64,000 nt of DNA from a virus. A program made the translations under genes and the position numbers. The DNA lies in the IMG/VR virus record IMGVR_UViG_3300009155_000050, positions 35,899 to 99,898 of that record, one strand, 5' to 3'. Each line of letters starts with the position of its first letter. Within the stretch, counting starts at the first letter, position 1. Below the pieces are notes generated by a model, which saw only the letters and a program-made list of their open reading frames with translations, was not told the DNA's origin and did no database searches. Below are positions 43,780 through 52,935 of the stretch, in pieces.

Positions 43780-44664
43780 CTATGATTCATCTTCAGCGTC
43801 TTTAGCATCCCCACGCCGATCCAGCTTAAAGTCTTTAATAGTCCTATTGATTGGCGAATCAGTAAAATCGAAGCTGTTTAACTTCACAAATCTTAGAAAA
43901 CCAGCGACGGTTGCTCGGTTTAATTTAGAACGCTCCATCAACTTACCAATTAAACCATCATATGGTTTAAAATCATGTAAGACCAGATATTCAAGCGCAT
44001 CGATAATAGCAAGATATTCCTTGTTATACATGCAAACCTGACGGGCTTCCTGCACGAACCGAAACAACACATCATTTAATGGCTTGGATTTATTATTAAG
44101 GTGATTGATATAAGAGTGAGAGTTTTTACGATCACGCCCTTCTTTCTTAATGTAAGCTAAGATCACCGTCCTTGATATCTGACTCCACATATTAAAGACT
44201 TTGCTCATCCCGCGAAATAGTATTGTGTCAGACCCGCCGAATAAGCCTTGCACTGGTTCAATAATAGGTTCGTAATGTAGCCTGGTGCTACACTTCTTAC
44301 AACGCTTGAATTCCTTGAAGACCTGATAGAGCGTCTTTATACCATACTCTTTAGTGCCCGGATCATAGATTATACTATCATTTGGCCGGTCAAGATGGAA
44401 ACACTTACGACAGTGAGGCCTAGCTCTGTATTTATACAGTGTTTTTTCTATCTGCATCCAGCCAGTGGTTAACAGATCACCGAAGCTGCTATCGTCTTGA
44501 CCAGGATATATCTGATGTAGTCCTTGCTTCCTAATGACCTGTCTGATCAATTCAGACGCATTAGCCATGATTCTATCTCTGAGAACTACGCTAGTACAAC
44601 CTGTCCACAAGTATTGAGTTAGCTCCCACTCCACTATTTCGTTTTTGAAATAGTGACGTCGCAT
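43780..44664 (-). CDS. Late sigma factor, gp55-like, with a zinc-ribbon insertion
   Basis: A 294-residue protein from ATG 44664, seven bases after the helicase stop. YFKNEIVEWELTQYL, SSFGDLLTTGWMQIEKTLYK and KVFNMWSQISRTVILAYIKK, followed by EGRDRKNSHSYINH, parallel the region 2 helices of T4 gp55 (GYxxxWKQEMIADGIEASIK and [20 protein letters not shown]). Between the two helix pairs lies an insertion of about 70 residues with CRKC (Cys85, 88) and CKKC (Cys122, 125), a likely zinc ribbon. A C-terminal domain of about 100 residues contains an HTH-like segment (GKLMERSKLNRATVAGFLRF). T4 gp55 is only 185 residues. It would direct host RNA polymerase to late promoters. Confidence 0.6.
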   Translation of the reverse strand: MRRHYFKNEIVEWELTQYLWTGCTSVVLRDRIMANASELIRQVIRKQGLHQIYPGQDDSSFGDLLTTGWMQIEKTLYKYRARPHCRKCFHLDRPNDSIIYDPGTKEYGIKTLYQVFKEFKRCKKCSTRLHYEPIIEPVQGLFGGSDTILFRGMSKVFNMWSQISRTVILAYIKKEGRDRKNSHSYINHLNNKSKPLNDVLFRFVQEARQVCMYNKEYLAIIDALEYLVLHDFKPYDGLIGKLMERSKLNRATVAGFLRFVKLNSFDFTDSPINRTIKDFKLDRRGDAKDAEDES

Positions 44665-44671
44665 CGGTACT

Positions 44672-46258
44672 TCACTTGGACTTGGACTTAAATTTAAAAC
44701 TGAATCTTCTTCTGATGAGTTCGCTTCCATCGATCGTACCACCAGGAAATGCAACTATTGATTCGTAACCCATGTCAACAATAGCTTTTAATCGAGCTTT
44801 TGAATGTTGATATAGGTATTTATTACACCGGAAATAAAAATCGTAGATTTTGCTGCTGCCTACCGAATTAAGTCGAACCGCACGGCCGACCTTTTGAATG
44901 AAATCCGTGGCTAGCTTACCTCCAGTAGCTAATATCAAGTGTTCAGTACCGCCTTTTAAGTCTAGGCCACGATTCAGTATTTTACCGCCTATAATAACCC
45001 TGATCTCACGTTGCTCAAATCTGCTGAGCGCTATCTTCCGTTGCTTGTGGTTAGTTTTACCGAAGATAAACTCTGTGTCAATTTCATTGGCTTTAAACAA
45101 TGCTAATAAGTTGTTGCCTAAAGCCTCGCGCTCCACTAAAATTAACACTCCATCTGTGCTGTTACGTTTTAGGATCGCTGTCGTTAACTTCAAGATGTCA
45201 TTATGAAAAGCGTTATTTTCCACCATGAATTCATTATAAGCTTGATCGTAAGTGGTACTGTTCTTAATGCTTCCATCTAAGCCAAAACACATGCTATAGT
45301 ATTTGCATGGTATAATTCGTCCCAATTCAGTCAACTTCTTGCGTTCCGCTGTATAGATTATAGGGCCTAGATGTTCTTCAAGAACCATAGCTTCTACGGG
45401 CTTAGCCGGATCGGTCGGAGTTCCGCTAAACCCATAGCGTCTGCTCCCCTTGAAGTGCGACCTGAATAAAACTTTCCATGGGTCACTAACTGCTCTATCT
45501 GCCTCATCTACTATTAGGCAGTCTGCATTTTCAACATATTGAAGCAACGATTTAGCGGTTTTTTGCCGAGTCTTAAATCCTTTATAAGATCTTTCCCATT
45601 GCTTAACCTTGCGATTATATTCATCTTCATCCTCGCAATGAGCTTTTGACGGCGGCTGAGGAGGTTTGCTTACCTTTGTTAGAGATTGGATAGATCCAAC
45701 GACTACTGTCTCTCCGTTTGGCCTCTTACCTGCATAGAACATACCAACGGTGTCCGATACCTCACGTAGTTCTAGCCGTGCTTTCAATTGATCAACTACG
45801 ATCGTTTGGTCGGCCAAAATGACAGTAGCACAATCTAGCGCTTTGACGATAGCGCAAACCAATTCACCTTTGCCACCACCGGTTGGTACGTTGATTACGC
45901 CACATTCTGCATTCAGCGCGGCTTCCGTCGCTTCGATTTGGTACTGCTCTAGCTTAATCCCAGGTAAATGGTCATGACCGATCTTGAACAGCTTGCGTTC
46001 TAAATTCCTCTGGTCGTCAATGTCTAACGGAAAGCCATGCTTCGCCGCAAGCTTTTTCACTTTACCCAGAAACGGAAATGCGACCCTTTTCTTAGCCCTA
46101 TTATACTTACGAAATACCCCATCCCATTGAGACATCTGGTTAGGATCAATGTAAGCATTCGGTCTGGAGACGCTGAACTCATTCCACAAGATCTCTTCTT
46201 CTGACACGGTTACGTTGTCGAAATAAACCCATTTGTTATCGACGATGATAGCCCGCAT
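44672..46258 (-). CDS. SF2 DNA helicase, UvsW-like
   Basis: A 528-residue helicase. Walker A NVPTGGGKGELVCAIVKAL with Lys130; motif II LIVDEADRAVSDPW (DEAD); motif III GFSGTPTD; motif V RVIIGGKILNRGLDLKG; motif VI FIQKVGRAVRLNSVGS. An N-terminal domain of 100 residues before the Q-like YQIEATEAAL segment fits UvsW, the T4 enzyme that processes recombination intermediates and switches replication mode. It is downstream of two small genes and followed at seven bases by the gp55-like gene. Confidence 0.8.
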   Translation of the reverse strand: MRAIIVDNKWVYFDNVTVSEEEILWNEFSVSRPNAYIDPNQMSQWDGVFRKYNRAKKRVAFPFLGKVKKLAAKHGFPLDIDDQRNLERKLFKIGHDHLPGIKLEQYQIEATEAALNAECGVINVPTGGGKGELVCAIVKALDCATVILADQTIVVDQLKARLELREVSDTVGMFYAGKRPNGETVVVGSIQSLTKVSKPPQPPSKAHCEDEDEYNRKVKQWERSYKGFKTRQKTAKSLLQYVENADCLIVDEADRAVSDPWKVLFRSHFKGSRRYGFSGTPTDPAKPVEAMVLEEHLGPIIYTAERKKLTELGRIIPCKYYSMCFGLDGSIKNSTTYDQAYNEFMVENNAFHNDILKLTTAILKRNSTDGVLILVEREALGNNLLALFKANEIDTEFIFGKTNHKQRKIALSRFEQREIRVIIGGKILNRGLDLKGGTEHLILATGGKLATDFIQKVGRAVRLNSVGSSKIYDFYFRCNKYLYQHSKARLKAIVDMGYESIVAFPGGTIDGSELIRRRFSFKFKSKSK

Positions 46259-46264
46259 TTGACT

Positions 46265-46492
46265 CTATTCCACGTTTTGAGTATATGTTCCGTCGCCTAT
46301 GATCTCCACTATTAAATACCTAGACTCAAGCTCCTCTGTGGCCTTTCTGCCGAACATTATATCAAGCTTGGCTGAAAAGTAAAATGACTCCCCTTCATTT
46401 GTAGTAATCACCATGTCCACTGGTTCATTCTGTTTTTCATCTAACTTTTGCAAGATAGATTGGATGTCGAGTTTAGACTGGATTGTTTCCAT
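46265..46492 (-). CDS. Small hypothetical protein
   Basis: A 75-residue protein, acidic, with a helical N-terminus (METIQSKLDIQSILQKLDEK) and a beta-type remainder. The stop is seven bases before the helicase start. No family recognised. Confidence 0.5.
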   Translation of the reverse strand: METIQSKLDIQSILQKLDEKQNEPVDMVITTNEGESFYFSAKLDIMFGRKATEELESRYLIVEIIGDGTYTQNVE

Positions 46493-46510
46493 TGTTCTTT
46501 CGCTTAATGT

Positions 46511-46741
46511 TTAGATGTAGAGGATTGACGCTATTTCTTCTTTATACCTGATGGAAGCTAAGCTTGCCTCCGGGCTTGCGAAGTCGATTGCGTCGAATGA
46601 TATGTCGAAATACGGAAACAAAACATAGGCGCCACTGAAGTCGTATTGGTAACTAAAGCATTGATGGCCGTATTGTTCACGTAACATAGGTTCTAGATAT
46701 GCTACATATAAGTCGTATGTTTCAGCTTCCGTAAATCTCAT
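46511..46741 (-). CDS. Small hypothetical protein
   Basis: A 76-residue acidic, Tyr-rich protein (MRFTEAETYDLYVAYLEPML). First gene after the terminator at 46756-46787, so a promoter may lie in the short gap upstream, but I see no convincing one. No family recognised. Confidence 0.5.
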   Translation of the reverse strand: MRFTEAETYDLYVAYLEPMLREQYGHQCFSYQYDFSGAYVLFPYFDISFDAIDFASPEASLASIRYKEEIASILYI

Positions 46742-46755
46742 ATTACATCAATACA

Positions 46756-46787
46756 ATGGCCCCCCTGCAGAGCAGCAGGGGGGCCAT
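46756..46787 (-). terminator. Strong GC-rich hairpin terminator after the RNR gene
   Basis: ATGGCCCCCCTGC and GCAGGGGGGCCAT form a perfect 13-base-pair stem with a six-base loop, seven bases after the RNR stop on the minus strand. It is followed by a T-rich but short run (TGTATTG). By far the most stable hairpin noticed in the window. Confidence 0.8.
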
Positions 46788-46794
46788 ACCTTCA

Positions 46795-49700
46795 TTATTG
46801 GGCCGCTGTTTCAGTCTTCAATTCACACGTGTCATTTTCGCAATAGTTGCTACCAGCAGCTTCCATTATGTAATCAGTATAGTCCACTTCTTTAATGCTA
46901 CTATTATATTCATCGACCTCCTGTGGCGCACAAGGGATATATGGTGCTTGTGGATAGTTGTGTTCGAAATAAGGCAAGAAGCTAATGCCCTTCAGTTGGT
47001 CTTCATATAATTCTAGAGCTGAAGCGATGTCTTTAGCTTCATGCTTCTTAAACTTAACTGTGCAACTAACTTGATTATCTGCCCAATAATGTTGGTAAGC
47101 AGCACAATTTTCCAGTTGCTCCAGCATACTCACCTCATTTACCGCTTTAACAGATCTATCGCTGATAGCGAAATATACTACCATAGTACGACTATCAGTC
47201 ACACTAGGTTCTACCCTATATCCTGCCTTTTGGAGGATCTTAACAAGTATGTTATCCTTGGCTACACGTACAGTTCTCCAATAAGTTGTAGCTTCTGGGT
47301 AGTGGATGCCAGGTGTGGCTCCAGCTAAGAGCGACACCGAACCACTAGGCTTGATGCTGGTCTTCTTGATGCTCTTAGGCACACATAACCATTCTGAATA
47401 GATCATGTCCCAACTATCGATCTCACTATAACCTGCGTCACAAAAATCCCTCAAAACAGCACGTCTACCGAATTTAGCAAAAGCTTGCACTATACCTGAT
47501 TGTGATAGGCCTATGCGACGATTACGTAACATCACTTGATTGGTGCGGACATTATGGGTAGGCAGCAAGGTAACGGTTTTAGCATACAGGTATGCGAATT
47601 TCAATGTGCGCATGAAATCCGCTGCATCATCATGTCTGGCTGGGAATGTCTCAACCAAGCAACATAACTCAGAAGATTCTAGCGATTGCTCGACGCAAGG
47701 GTTGCTTCCGGCAACTCGCCCATCAATACCAGGAGTATGCCCATCTTTCATGCGGCCATAATCTCGCATATTTTGGAGCCAGATAAACCCTGGTTCGCCA
47801 TTGGCAGCAATCTGCTCACCGAATTTCGAATAATCCATACCAACTTCAGCGGACACGCTATTGTTGGATGCCCATCTGTAGCTGTTAAGCGCGTTCCAGG
47901 TTTCTATAGCTCTGTTTAATTTATCGGCTGAGATAGTAGTTCCCGTGAAATCATCGATAGTAGCATGGCTACGAGATTTGCTATACAGACCATTTGTGAC
48001 ATTGAAGAATTCATTTCGTTCAGTTTCAGTTAAGCCAGCGGTGACATTCTTCATGTTGCTATATTCGGTGTCATCTGGGCTACCAAAGGCGATTTCCGCT
48101 GTGTTATGCACAAGCATGCCCTCAGCAACGAATTCATTCCTGCCTGGGACCGATAGATCATAAGTCTCGACTTCGATGCTTTCATCAATTACAGCTTCTA
48201 CAGCTATAGGCACTAAATCATTTGTCTCTGCATCACATAGACATGCTCTGTTATATGACATTTGTGCTTGCTGCGGACTCCATGAACGACCATAATCGAT
48301 GGTGCTCTTGTCAACCCATGCTGAAGGAAATCCATAGTCATAGCCACTATATCCAGTCATTACACGCAATTGCTTAACAGCATATTGTTGTACAAGTTCA
48401 TTGAACTTTGAAATCGCCATTTCACCAACCAAATGTAATTCCCATTTAGCTTGGTTAGTGCCATCTTCTTCAGCTCTAAGCACACACTTTGTAGGTATTC
48501 CAAGGCTTGAATACACCGCTTGCACTTGCTTAATGAATTTGGCATAAACGCTGGCCAGTAATACAGTAGGTCTATTTTTGGTAGATCCATCCGTATCTAG
48601 CAGTCCAGCCAAATATGCAGCTCTGATCTCTGGCATACCACACAAAATGAATTCTGGCACGTCTAGAGGTGTCTTAGCAGTCTTTAAATTTTTGTGAAAA
48701 TACGACGCTAATTTTCGTGACGTCACTCGTAATTTGTGGCTATTATCATGGCTTGACTGCTCTCTAGCAGTAAATCCAAACATTGCGAAGCCAGTACTTA
48801 TTTTTTCGATCATCCCATCATGGTATTCATCTCTATTCACAGAGATGGAGACAGACGAACCGTGGTGTTTACGACCTTTGTATGCTCGTCCATCATACAC
48901 ATAACCATCACCATGGATAGCGCCAATAAACCACGCCACATCGGTTGTTAGATTAGGCACGATCATTTGGTTACCGCGTGTTGACGCATCGGTGTCGCTA
49001 GGCAGTGCAGTTGTGACGCCTGGAATTATCGCATCTACAAACACCATCCTATCATCTTTAACTAATTCTTTGGCGCGCTTCCACTCATATTTTCCAACAC
49101 CAGACATAATAGCAATGCGGTGTCGATCAGTACATCTGAACTTACCCATCTGATTTTTAATAGTAACAACCCGCTGAACGCCCTGTTTAACATTCTCAAT
49201 GACTGGATAATATCCATCAGCTGTTAACACTAAATCGCCAACCCTCACCTGTTCGATTGGTGTTAAACCTCTTTTTAAGTGGACCAATGTGCCTTTAGGC
49301 AAACAACGCCTAACATTGCCAGCAACAACACATTTACCAATGATATTCATGATGTCGGTAATATCGACGCTAGATAGTTTTTTACCGACTCGGCTATCTA
49401 ATAATGCGATAACTGCGTTGTGCAGCTCCACCAAGATCCCAGAACCAGCTGCAGTGCCACCGAATCCATTGATTGGGCTACCTTTTGGTCTAATCAGCGA
49501 ATAATCGAATTTTACTTTACCATCTTTATACTTAAGCGTGTAAGAATGCAATAGCATCCTTAATGACTCTACCCAACCTTCACGTGAGTCTTCTATTTGA
49601 TATCCCACGGTTTTAGCAGATGGATTCTTTATAGCGATCCTGTCTTTACCTTTAGTATCGAAACCCACTCCAACACCTAGCATCGCCATATCCATCAAAA

Positions 49701-51186
49701 AACAGAATGGCTCTGCTGGATCGGCTTCTATGGTATCATCAGTGCTGATAAATGCACAATTGCCAGTTAATATGTTATCTGCAAGTGCAAAAGCCTGTGT
49801 ATCTGGGACTTGCGGACAATAAACTTCGGCAAATTCACCAGTCTGTTCAACAGACTTAACATGCCACTTGTATAATGGCCTATCGCGATGGCTACGATGA
49901 TCTAAAAACCGCTTCTTATGCTCAGAAAGCAAAAAGAAGTCTTCATTAAGATGGATCGGCATAATACCAATTTTATATCCTATGAATTTTTTCTTGATGC
50001 CATCATGGGTAACTGTTTGCGTAGTCTGGACTATTGAATTTGTGCCTATGCCAAGAACAGCACAAACATCACGCACTAATAACATGTTATCGTATTCGCT
50101 ACTAGCTATGTATATCTGATTGCCCTTAGTGTTGATGGTGCCGTCAGCTGCAAAATATCCAGCCAACCATCCATATAAATAGCTCTTAGATTCACGTAGA
50201 GACGGTTTCCGCCTGAAAAATCTAGGCAAGTCAGCTACTCTAACTGCCCCTTCAACGCCCTTTTCCTTATCGAACGAAGTAGGGCAATTGGGGAAATATT
50301 CTAATAATTCCTCATTTTTATGCCCACACAGATAGAGATAAGTGCCACACGATTCAGAATCTTGACCAGTTGTGCCATCACCATAGGCAATGCCATGCGC
50401 AACACCAAAAGCACTAGGTCTGACGTTGCCATTGACACCACTGCCATACACAGATTGCATCATATGATGCTCAGTCAGGTTGACTGTTGTTACTTCTTTA
50501 TAGCCAATATGCTGTCGCTTTTTAACAATTACACCAGACGTATCTTCAATAGCGACAGTTTGCGTTTTACGTAAATCTTTAGCGAACCAACGATGGCCCG
50601 CAGTAGTATAGATAATCTTCTGGACGCCAGCCCGCTCTAGCGTCAGTTTATATAATTCCTGTACACCAAATGATTTAATTGGTGCTTTCACCCATTTACC
50701 ACCAGTAGTCAACAACTCCTGTTCGGTGCCTACCAGCAATCCGATTTGTTTAACACCATCTCTAGTAATGATCTCTGTCTTGCCATCGAAGCAATTATTC
50801 AATGCGGCGCCAAGTCTAGACCACATGAAGTCCGTGCCCATCATCCAAAGTCCGCGGCCAGGAGGTAAGAATTTGAAGTCCCACATCCTCTGAAACATCT
50901 CTTGGGCGCTTTCTTGCGCTTTTTTAAAGTTCCATGGGATGTGCAAAGAAACGCAATGGCGCCGTTGTATTTCGTAGCATCCTTCTACAACACGCTTGAT
51001 GCAATCAAAGAATGATTCTTTCGACCCATCTGGTTTAAGGCGAGAATAAGTCCTGAAAAATACAAGTTCACCCAATCCATTGAATCCGAAGTTAGGCTTT
51101 TTAGCCTCGTATTGCTTAAGGAATTTTACATCAAGGCTAAAATAATCGCGTGGGTTGATCGCTTTTGACACACCTAACATAGCCAC
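46795..51186 (-). CDS. Adenosylcobalamin-dependent (class II, monomeric type) ribonucleotide reductase with two inteins
   Basis: A 1463-residue precursor; without inteins it is 717 residues, matching monomeric class II enzymes of the Lactobacillus leichmannii type. Extein motifs: LPPGRGLWMMGTDF, AFISTDDTIEADPAEPF, KPSGSVSLLAGATPGIHYP, NPCVEQSLESSELCCL with the radical cysteine, and C-terminal Cys residues near the end (PCAPQE, YCENDTCELK) for the redox shuttle. Two inteins interrupt it at N131/C132-N476/C477 and R627/C628-N1028/T1029. The enzyme makes deoxynucleotides and needs coenzyme B12 from the host, with no small subunit. The neighbouring thyX at 52936 fits nucleotide supply. Confidence 0.88.
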   Translation of the reverse strand: MAMLGVSKAINPRDYFSLDVKFLKQYEAKKPNFGFNGLGELVFFRTYSRLKPDGSKESFFDCIKRVVEGCYEIQRRHCVSLHIPWNFKKAQESAQEMFQRMWDFKFLPPGRGLWMMGTDFMWSRLGAALNNCFDGKTEIITRDGVKQIGLLVGTEQELLTTGGKWVKAPIKSFGVQELYKLTLERAGVQKIIYTTAGHRWFAKDLRKTQTVAIEDTSGVIVKKRQHIGYKEVTTVNLTEHHMMQSVYGSGVNGNVRPSAFGVAHGIAYGDGTTGQDSESCGTYLYLCGHKNEELLEYFPNCPTSFDKEKGVEGAVRVADLPRFFRRKPSLRESKSYLYGWLAGYFAADGTINTKGNQIYIASSEYDNMLLVRDVCAVLGIGTNSIVQTTQTVTHDGIKKKFIGYKIGIMPIHLNEDFFLLSEHKKRFLDHRSHRDRPLYKWHVKSVEQTGEFAEVYCPQVPDTQAFALADNILTGNCAFISTDDTIEADPAEPFCFLMDMAMLGVGVGFDTKGKDRIAIKNPSAKTVGYQIEDSREGWVESLRMLLHSYTLKYKDGKVKFDYSLIRPKGSPINGFGGTAAGSGILVELHNAVIALLDSRVGKKLSSVDITDIMNIIGKCVVAGNVRRCLPKGTLVHLKRGLTPIEQVRVGDLVLTADGYYPVIENVKQGVQRVVTIKNQMGKFRCTDRHRIAIMSGVGKYEWKRAKELVKDDRMVFVDAIIPGVTTALPSDTDASTRGNQMIVPNLTTDVAWFIGAIHGDGYVYDGRAYKGRKHHGSSVSISVNRDEYHDGMIEKISTGFAMFGFTAREQSSHDNSHKLRVTSRKLASYFHKNLKTAKTPLDVPEFILCGMPEIRAAYLAGLLDTDGSTKNRPTVLLASVYAKFIKQVQAVYSSLGIPTKCVLRAEEDGTNQAKWELHLVGEMAISKFNELVQQYAVKQLRVMTGYSGYDYGFPSAWVDKSTIDYGRSWSPQQAQMSYNRACLCDAETNDLVPIAVEAVIDESIEVETYDLSVPGRNEFVAEGMLVHNTAEIAFGSPDDTEYSNMKNVTAGLTETERNEFFNVTNGLYSKSRSHATIDDFTGTTISADKLNRAIETWNALNSYRWASNNSVSAEVGMDYSKFGEQIAANGEPGFIWLQNMRDYGRMKDGHTPGIDGRVAGSNPCVEQSLESSELCCLVETFPARHDDAADFMRTLKFAYLYAKTVTLLPTHNVRTNQVMLRNRRIGLSQSGIVQAFAKFGRRAVLRDFCDAGYSEIDSWDMIYSEWLCVPKSIKKTSIKPSGSVSLLAGATPGIHYPEATTYWRTVRVAKDNILVKILQKAGYRVEPSVTDSRTMVVYFAISDRSVKAVNEVSMLEQLENCAAYQHYWADNQVSCTVKFKKHEAKDIASALELYEDQLKGISFLPYFEHNYPQAPYIPCAPQEVDEYNSSIKEVDYTDYIMEAAGSNYCENDTCELKTETAAQ
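48103..49305 (-). mobile_element. Intein 2 in the RNR gene (401 residues)
   Basis: It runs from Cys628 (CLPKGTLVHLKRGLTPIEQV) to Asn1028 (VAEGMLVHN) before extein Thr1029. Block B is TDRHR, blocks F/G end in LVHN with the penultimate His. Two LAGLIDADG-type helices, AWFIGAIHGDGYV and AYLAGLLDTDGST, indicate a complete homing endonuclease. Inserted at AGNVRR/TAEIAFGS. Confidence 0.87.
49759..50793 (-). mobile_element. Intein 1 in the RNR gene (345 residues)
   Basis: It runs from Cys132 (CFDGKTEIITRDGVKQIG) to Asn476 (FALADNILTGN), before extein Cys477. The N-terminal splicing block and TTAGHRW (block B with Thr and His) are present. LYGWLAGYFAADGTI is a LAGLIDADG helix; I did not find a clear second one. 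The usual penultimate His is Gly (TGN), a rarer arrangement. The insertion is in the conserved LNN/CAFIS site beside an active-site cysteine. Confidence 0.85.
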
Positions 51187-51188
51187 TC

Positions 51189-51788
51189 CTATACGTTTGA
51201 GAGTTCTTTTAATCTACCACGAAGAAGAAATAACTGAACATTGCTTGGCAGTAACTGACGTTCAGCTGGCGGCAAACCATCAAGTGATTCCATTAACTCT
51301 TTCGATACGGCTAGCATATCGTCAGTTATTCTACTCGATTTGTACCACAAGAGCAGATTTGAAAGACCATTAACGCGCTTAAGTAATATAGTTTTTAAGT
51401 CAGTATCTCTAGCTTGCTCCCGAAGCCATTTCATCAGTAAAGCATAATTCTTCCTAAACCGCTTAAATGATTCTAAATCAGTCAACACTTGTTTAAGACA
51501 TGATTCTAGGAGATTCTTCTGATGGAACACACTGAAACCCTTAATGCCGATTTTTTTGTTTTTCACATACCTTATTACGAATTTAATGAAGTATTCGGTT
51601 TGCGCTTTATTAAATTCCCAAGATTTAAGTCTATCATTAAGAGACTTAACGTACCGATATGCATATGATTTTTCGAAAGGTGTGTCAGGTTGCTGTCTGA
51701 TGATTATTCTTTCAGATGCATAAACAGCCTGCATCAATGTAAATAATTCGTGGATCTCTTGACTTTCAGATAACGGAGAAGTTCTCAT
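51189..51788 (-). CDS. Hypothetical helical protein
   Basis: A 199-residue protein, very rich in Lys, Arg and Leu and almost all helical (FIKFVIRYVKNKKIGIKGFS, LLKRVNGLSNLLLWYKSSRI). The open frame extends to 51995, but the upstream part lies antisense to the gene at 51787 and reads unlike a real protein. ATG 51788 is taken as start; it overlaps the ATG of the opposite gene. A further ATG at 51734 is possible. The stop is two bases before the RNR start. No family recognised. Confidence 0.55.
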   Translation of the reverse strand: MRTSPLSESQEIHELFTLMQAVYASERIIIRQQPDTPFEKSYAYRYVKSLNDRLKSWEFNKAQTEYFIKFVIRYVKNKKIGIKGFSVFHQKNLLESCLKQVLTDLESFKRFRKNYALLMKWLREQARDTDLKTILLKRVNGLSNLLLWYKSSRITDDMLAVSKELMESLDGLPPAERQLLPSNVQLFLLRGRLKELSNV

Positions 51789-52110
51789 GGCAGAAAGCCC
51801 CGAAATTGAAATCCAAAAACAGAATGAGAAATTCCAGGAATTCCTCAAAGAAGCAGGTCCGCTTCTAGAAAAATACGGTTTCGATCTAACCGTCCTAATT
51901 TCTAAAAACTTCGCTAGCCCAAGACCTAATATCTTTTTCCGAGGCCAGGCATTCGATTGCTCTGTATTATTGAGCAAAGTAGCTGACGACTTCAAGTATG
52001 AGATATTATCACAATTCTACTCAAAACCAGTGCCATTACCACCAGCAGAACAAGCACCACCAGTAGCACGGTCAGCACCCACAGGACCAGTAAGCGCACT
52101 GCCAGTATAA
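51787..52110 (+). CDS. Small hypothetical protein
   Basis: A 107-residue protein with GGAGAAG before the ATG. The N-terminal half is helical and acidic (IEIQKQNEKFQEFLKEAGPL), the C-terminal third is Pro/Ala/Val-rich (PPAEQAPPVARSAPTG). It begins on the same four-base palindrome CATG as the divergent minus-strand gene. No family recognised. Confidence 0.55.
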   Translation: MAESPEIEIQKQNEKFQEFLKEAGPLLEKYGFDLTVLISKNFASPRPNIFFRGQAFDCSVLLSKVADDFKYEILSQFYSKPVPLPPAEQAPPVARSAPTGPVSALPV

Positions 52111-52120
52111 CGTCGCAGTT

Positions 52121-52876
52121 TTAAAGTGTTTCGAACCAATCGCTATAGTAATTGAATGCGGTTGGGTTAGGGTCTATCAAGTGCCTAACAAACGGCAATC
52201 TTGTCTTATCTTCGATCGAATTAGGCTTAGCGCCTGCGAAATGCAACACTTTAATATTAGCATCGATTCCCCACACGGGCTTCCAGTTATATTCTAGCGG
52301 CAACAATCCGTACGATCCTAACGGAAATATCGCATTCAGATCATCGAAGTCAAACGAATTATTGCCTTCAAGGTGCTTGTCTATATGGTCTAAGATTTCA
52401 ATGTCAAACTCTAGCATCTTGCCCACATGATATATCATTAACCCTGGACAGAAATGTGTCTTGTCGGTGTTTTTGGCCGACCCAGCCCAAAACGGTTTTC
52501 CTGTATATCCTATAACAAAGTCTTGTAACAAAAAGCAATCGATGTCGGCGTACAGCACATTATTGCTAAACCCAAGGTTATGAGCTATAAACGGAATTTC
52601 AGTTTTAAGGTAGGTGCTACGACAGGTGTCGAGCCATTTTAAATGGTTATTTCTCGGACTGCGTTCGAATCGATGTAGCATCCTGTGTTGGTATCGGATG
52701 ACGTTCACATCTTTCGGGATATCGTCTAGCAGCGTGTTTCCATCGAATACAAGATGTACTTTGAAGGACGTGTTATCAAGGGCTACTTTGAGGCTCTTTA
52801 GAAACATTCGCCAATAATTTGGAAATCTTAATTTCGTGCCAGTTGAAGCTGTGAAAAATAACTGCTTATCTGACAT
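52121..52876 (-). CDS. Glycosyltransferase, family 8-like
   Basis: A 251-residue protein with NNVLYADIDCFLLQDFV (the DxD site), GKPFWAGSAKNTD, PGLMIYHVGKMLEF, LEYNWKPVWGIDANIKVLHF and AGAKPN. The LHFAGxxKP pattern at the C-terminus is the retaining GT8 signature (His of the second metal motif). Donor probably UDP-sugar. Divergent from thyX with 59 bases between. Confidence 0.78.
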   Translation of the reverse strand: MSDKQLFFTASTGTKLRFPNYWRMFLKSLKVALDNTSFKVHLVFDGNTLLDDIPKDVNVIRYQHRMLHRFERSPRNNHLKWLDTCRSTYLKTEIPFIAHNLGFSNNVLYADIDCFLLQDFVIGYTGKPFWAGSAKNTDKTHFCPGLMIYHVGKMLEFDIEILDHIDKHLEGNNSFDFDDLNAIFPLGSYGLLPLEYNWKPVWGIDANIKVLHFAGAKPNSIEDKTRLPFVRHLIDPNPTAFNYYSDWFETL

Positions 52877-52935
52877 TTGTTTCTGACTGTATTTAATTTA
52901 AATGGTTCAGTTATCTACAGAATTGGGGGGATACG

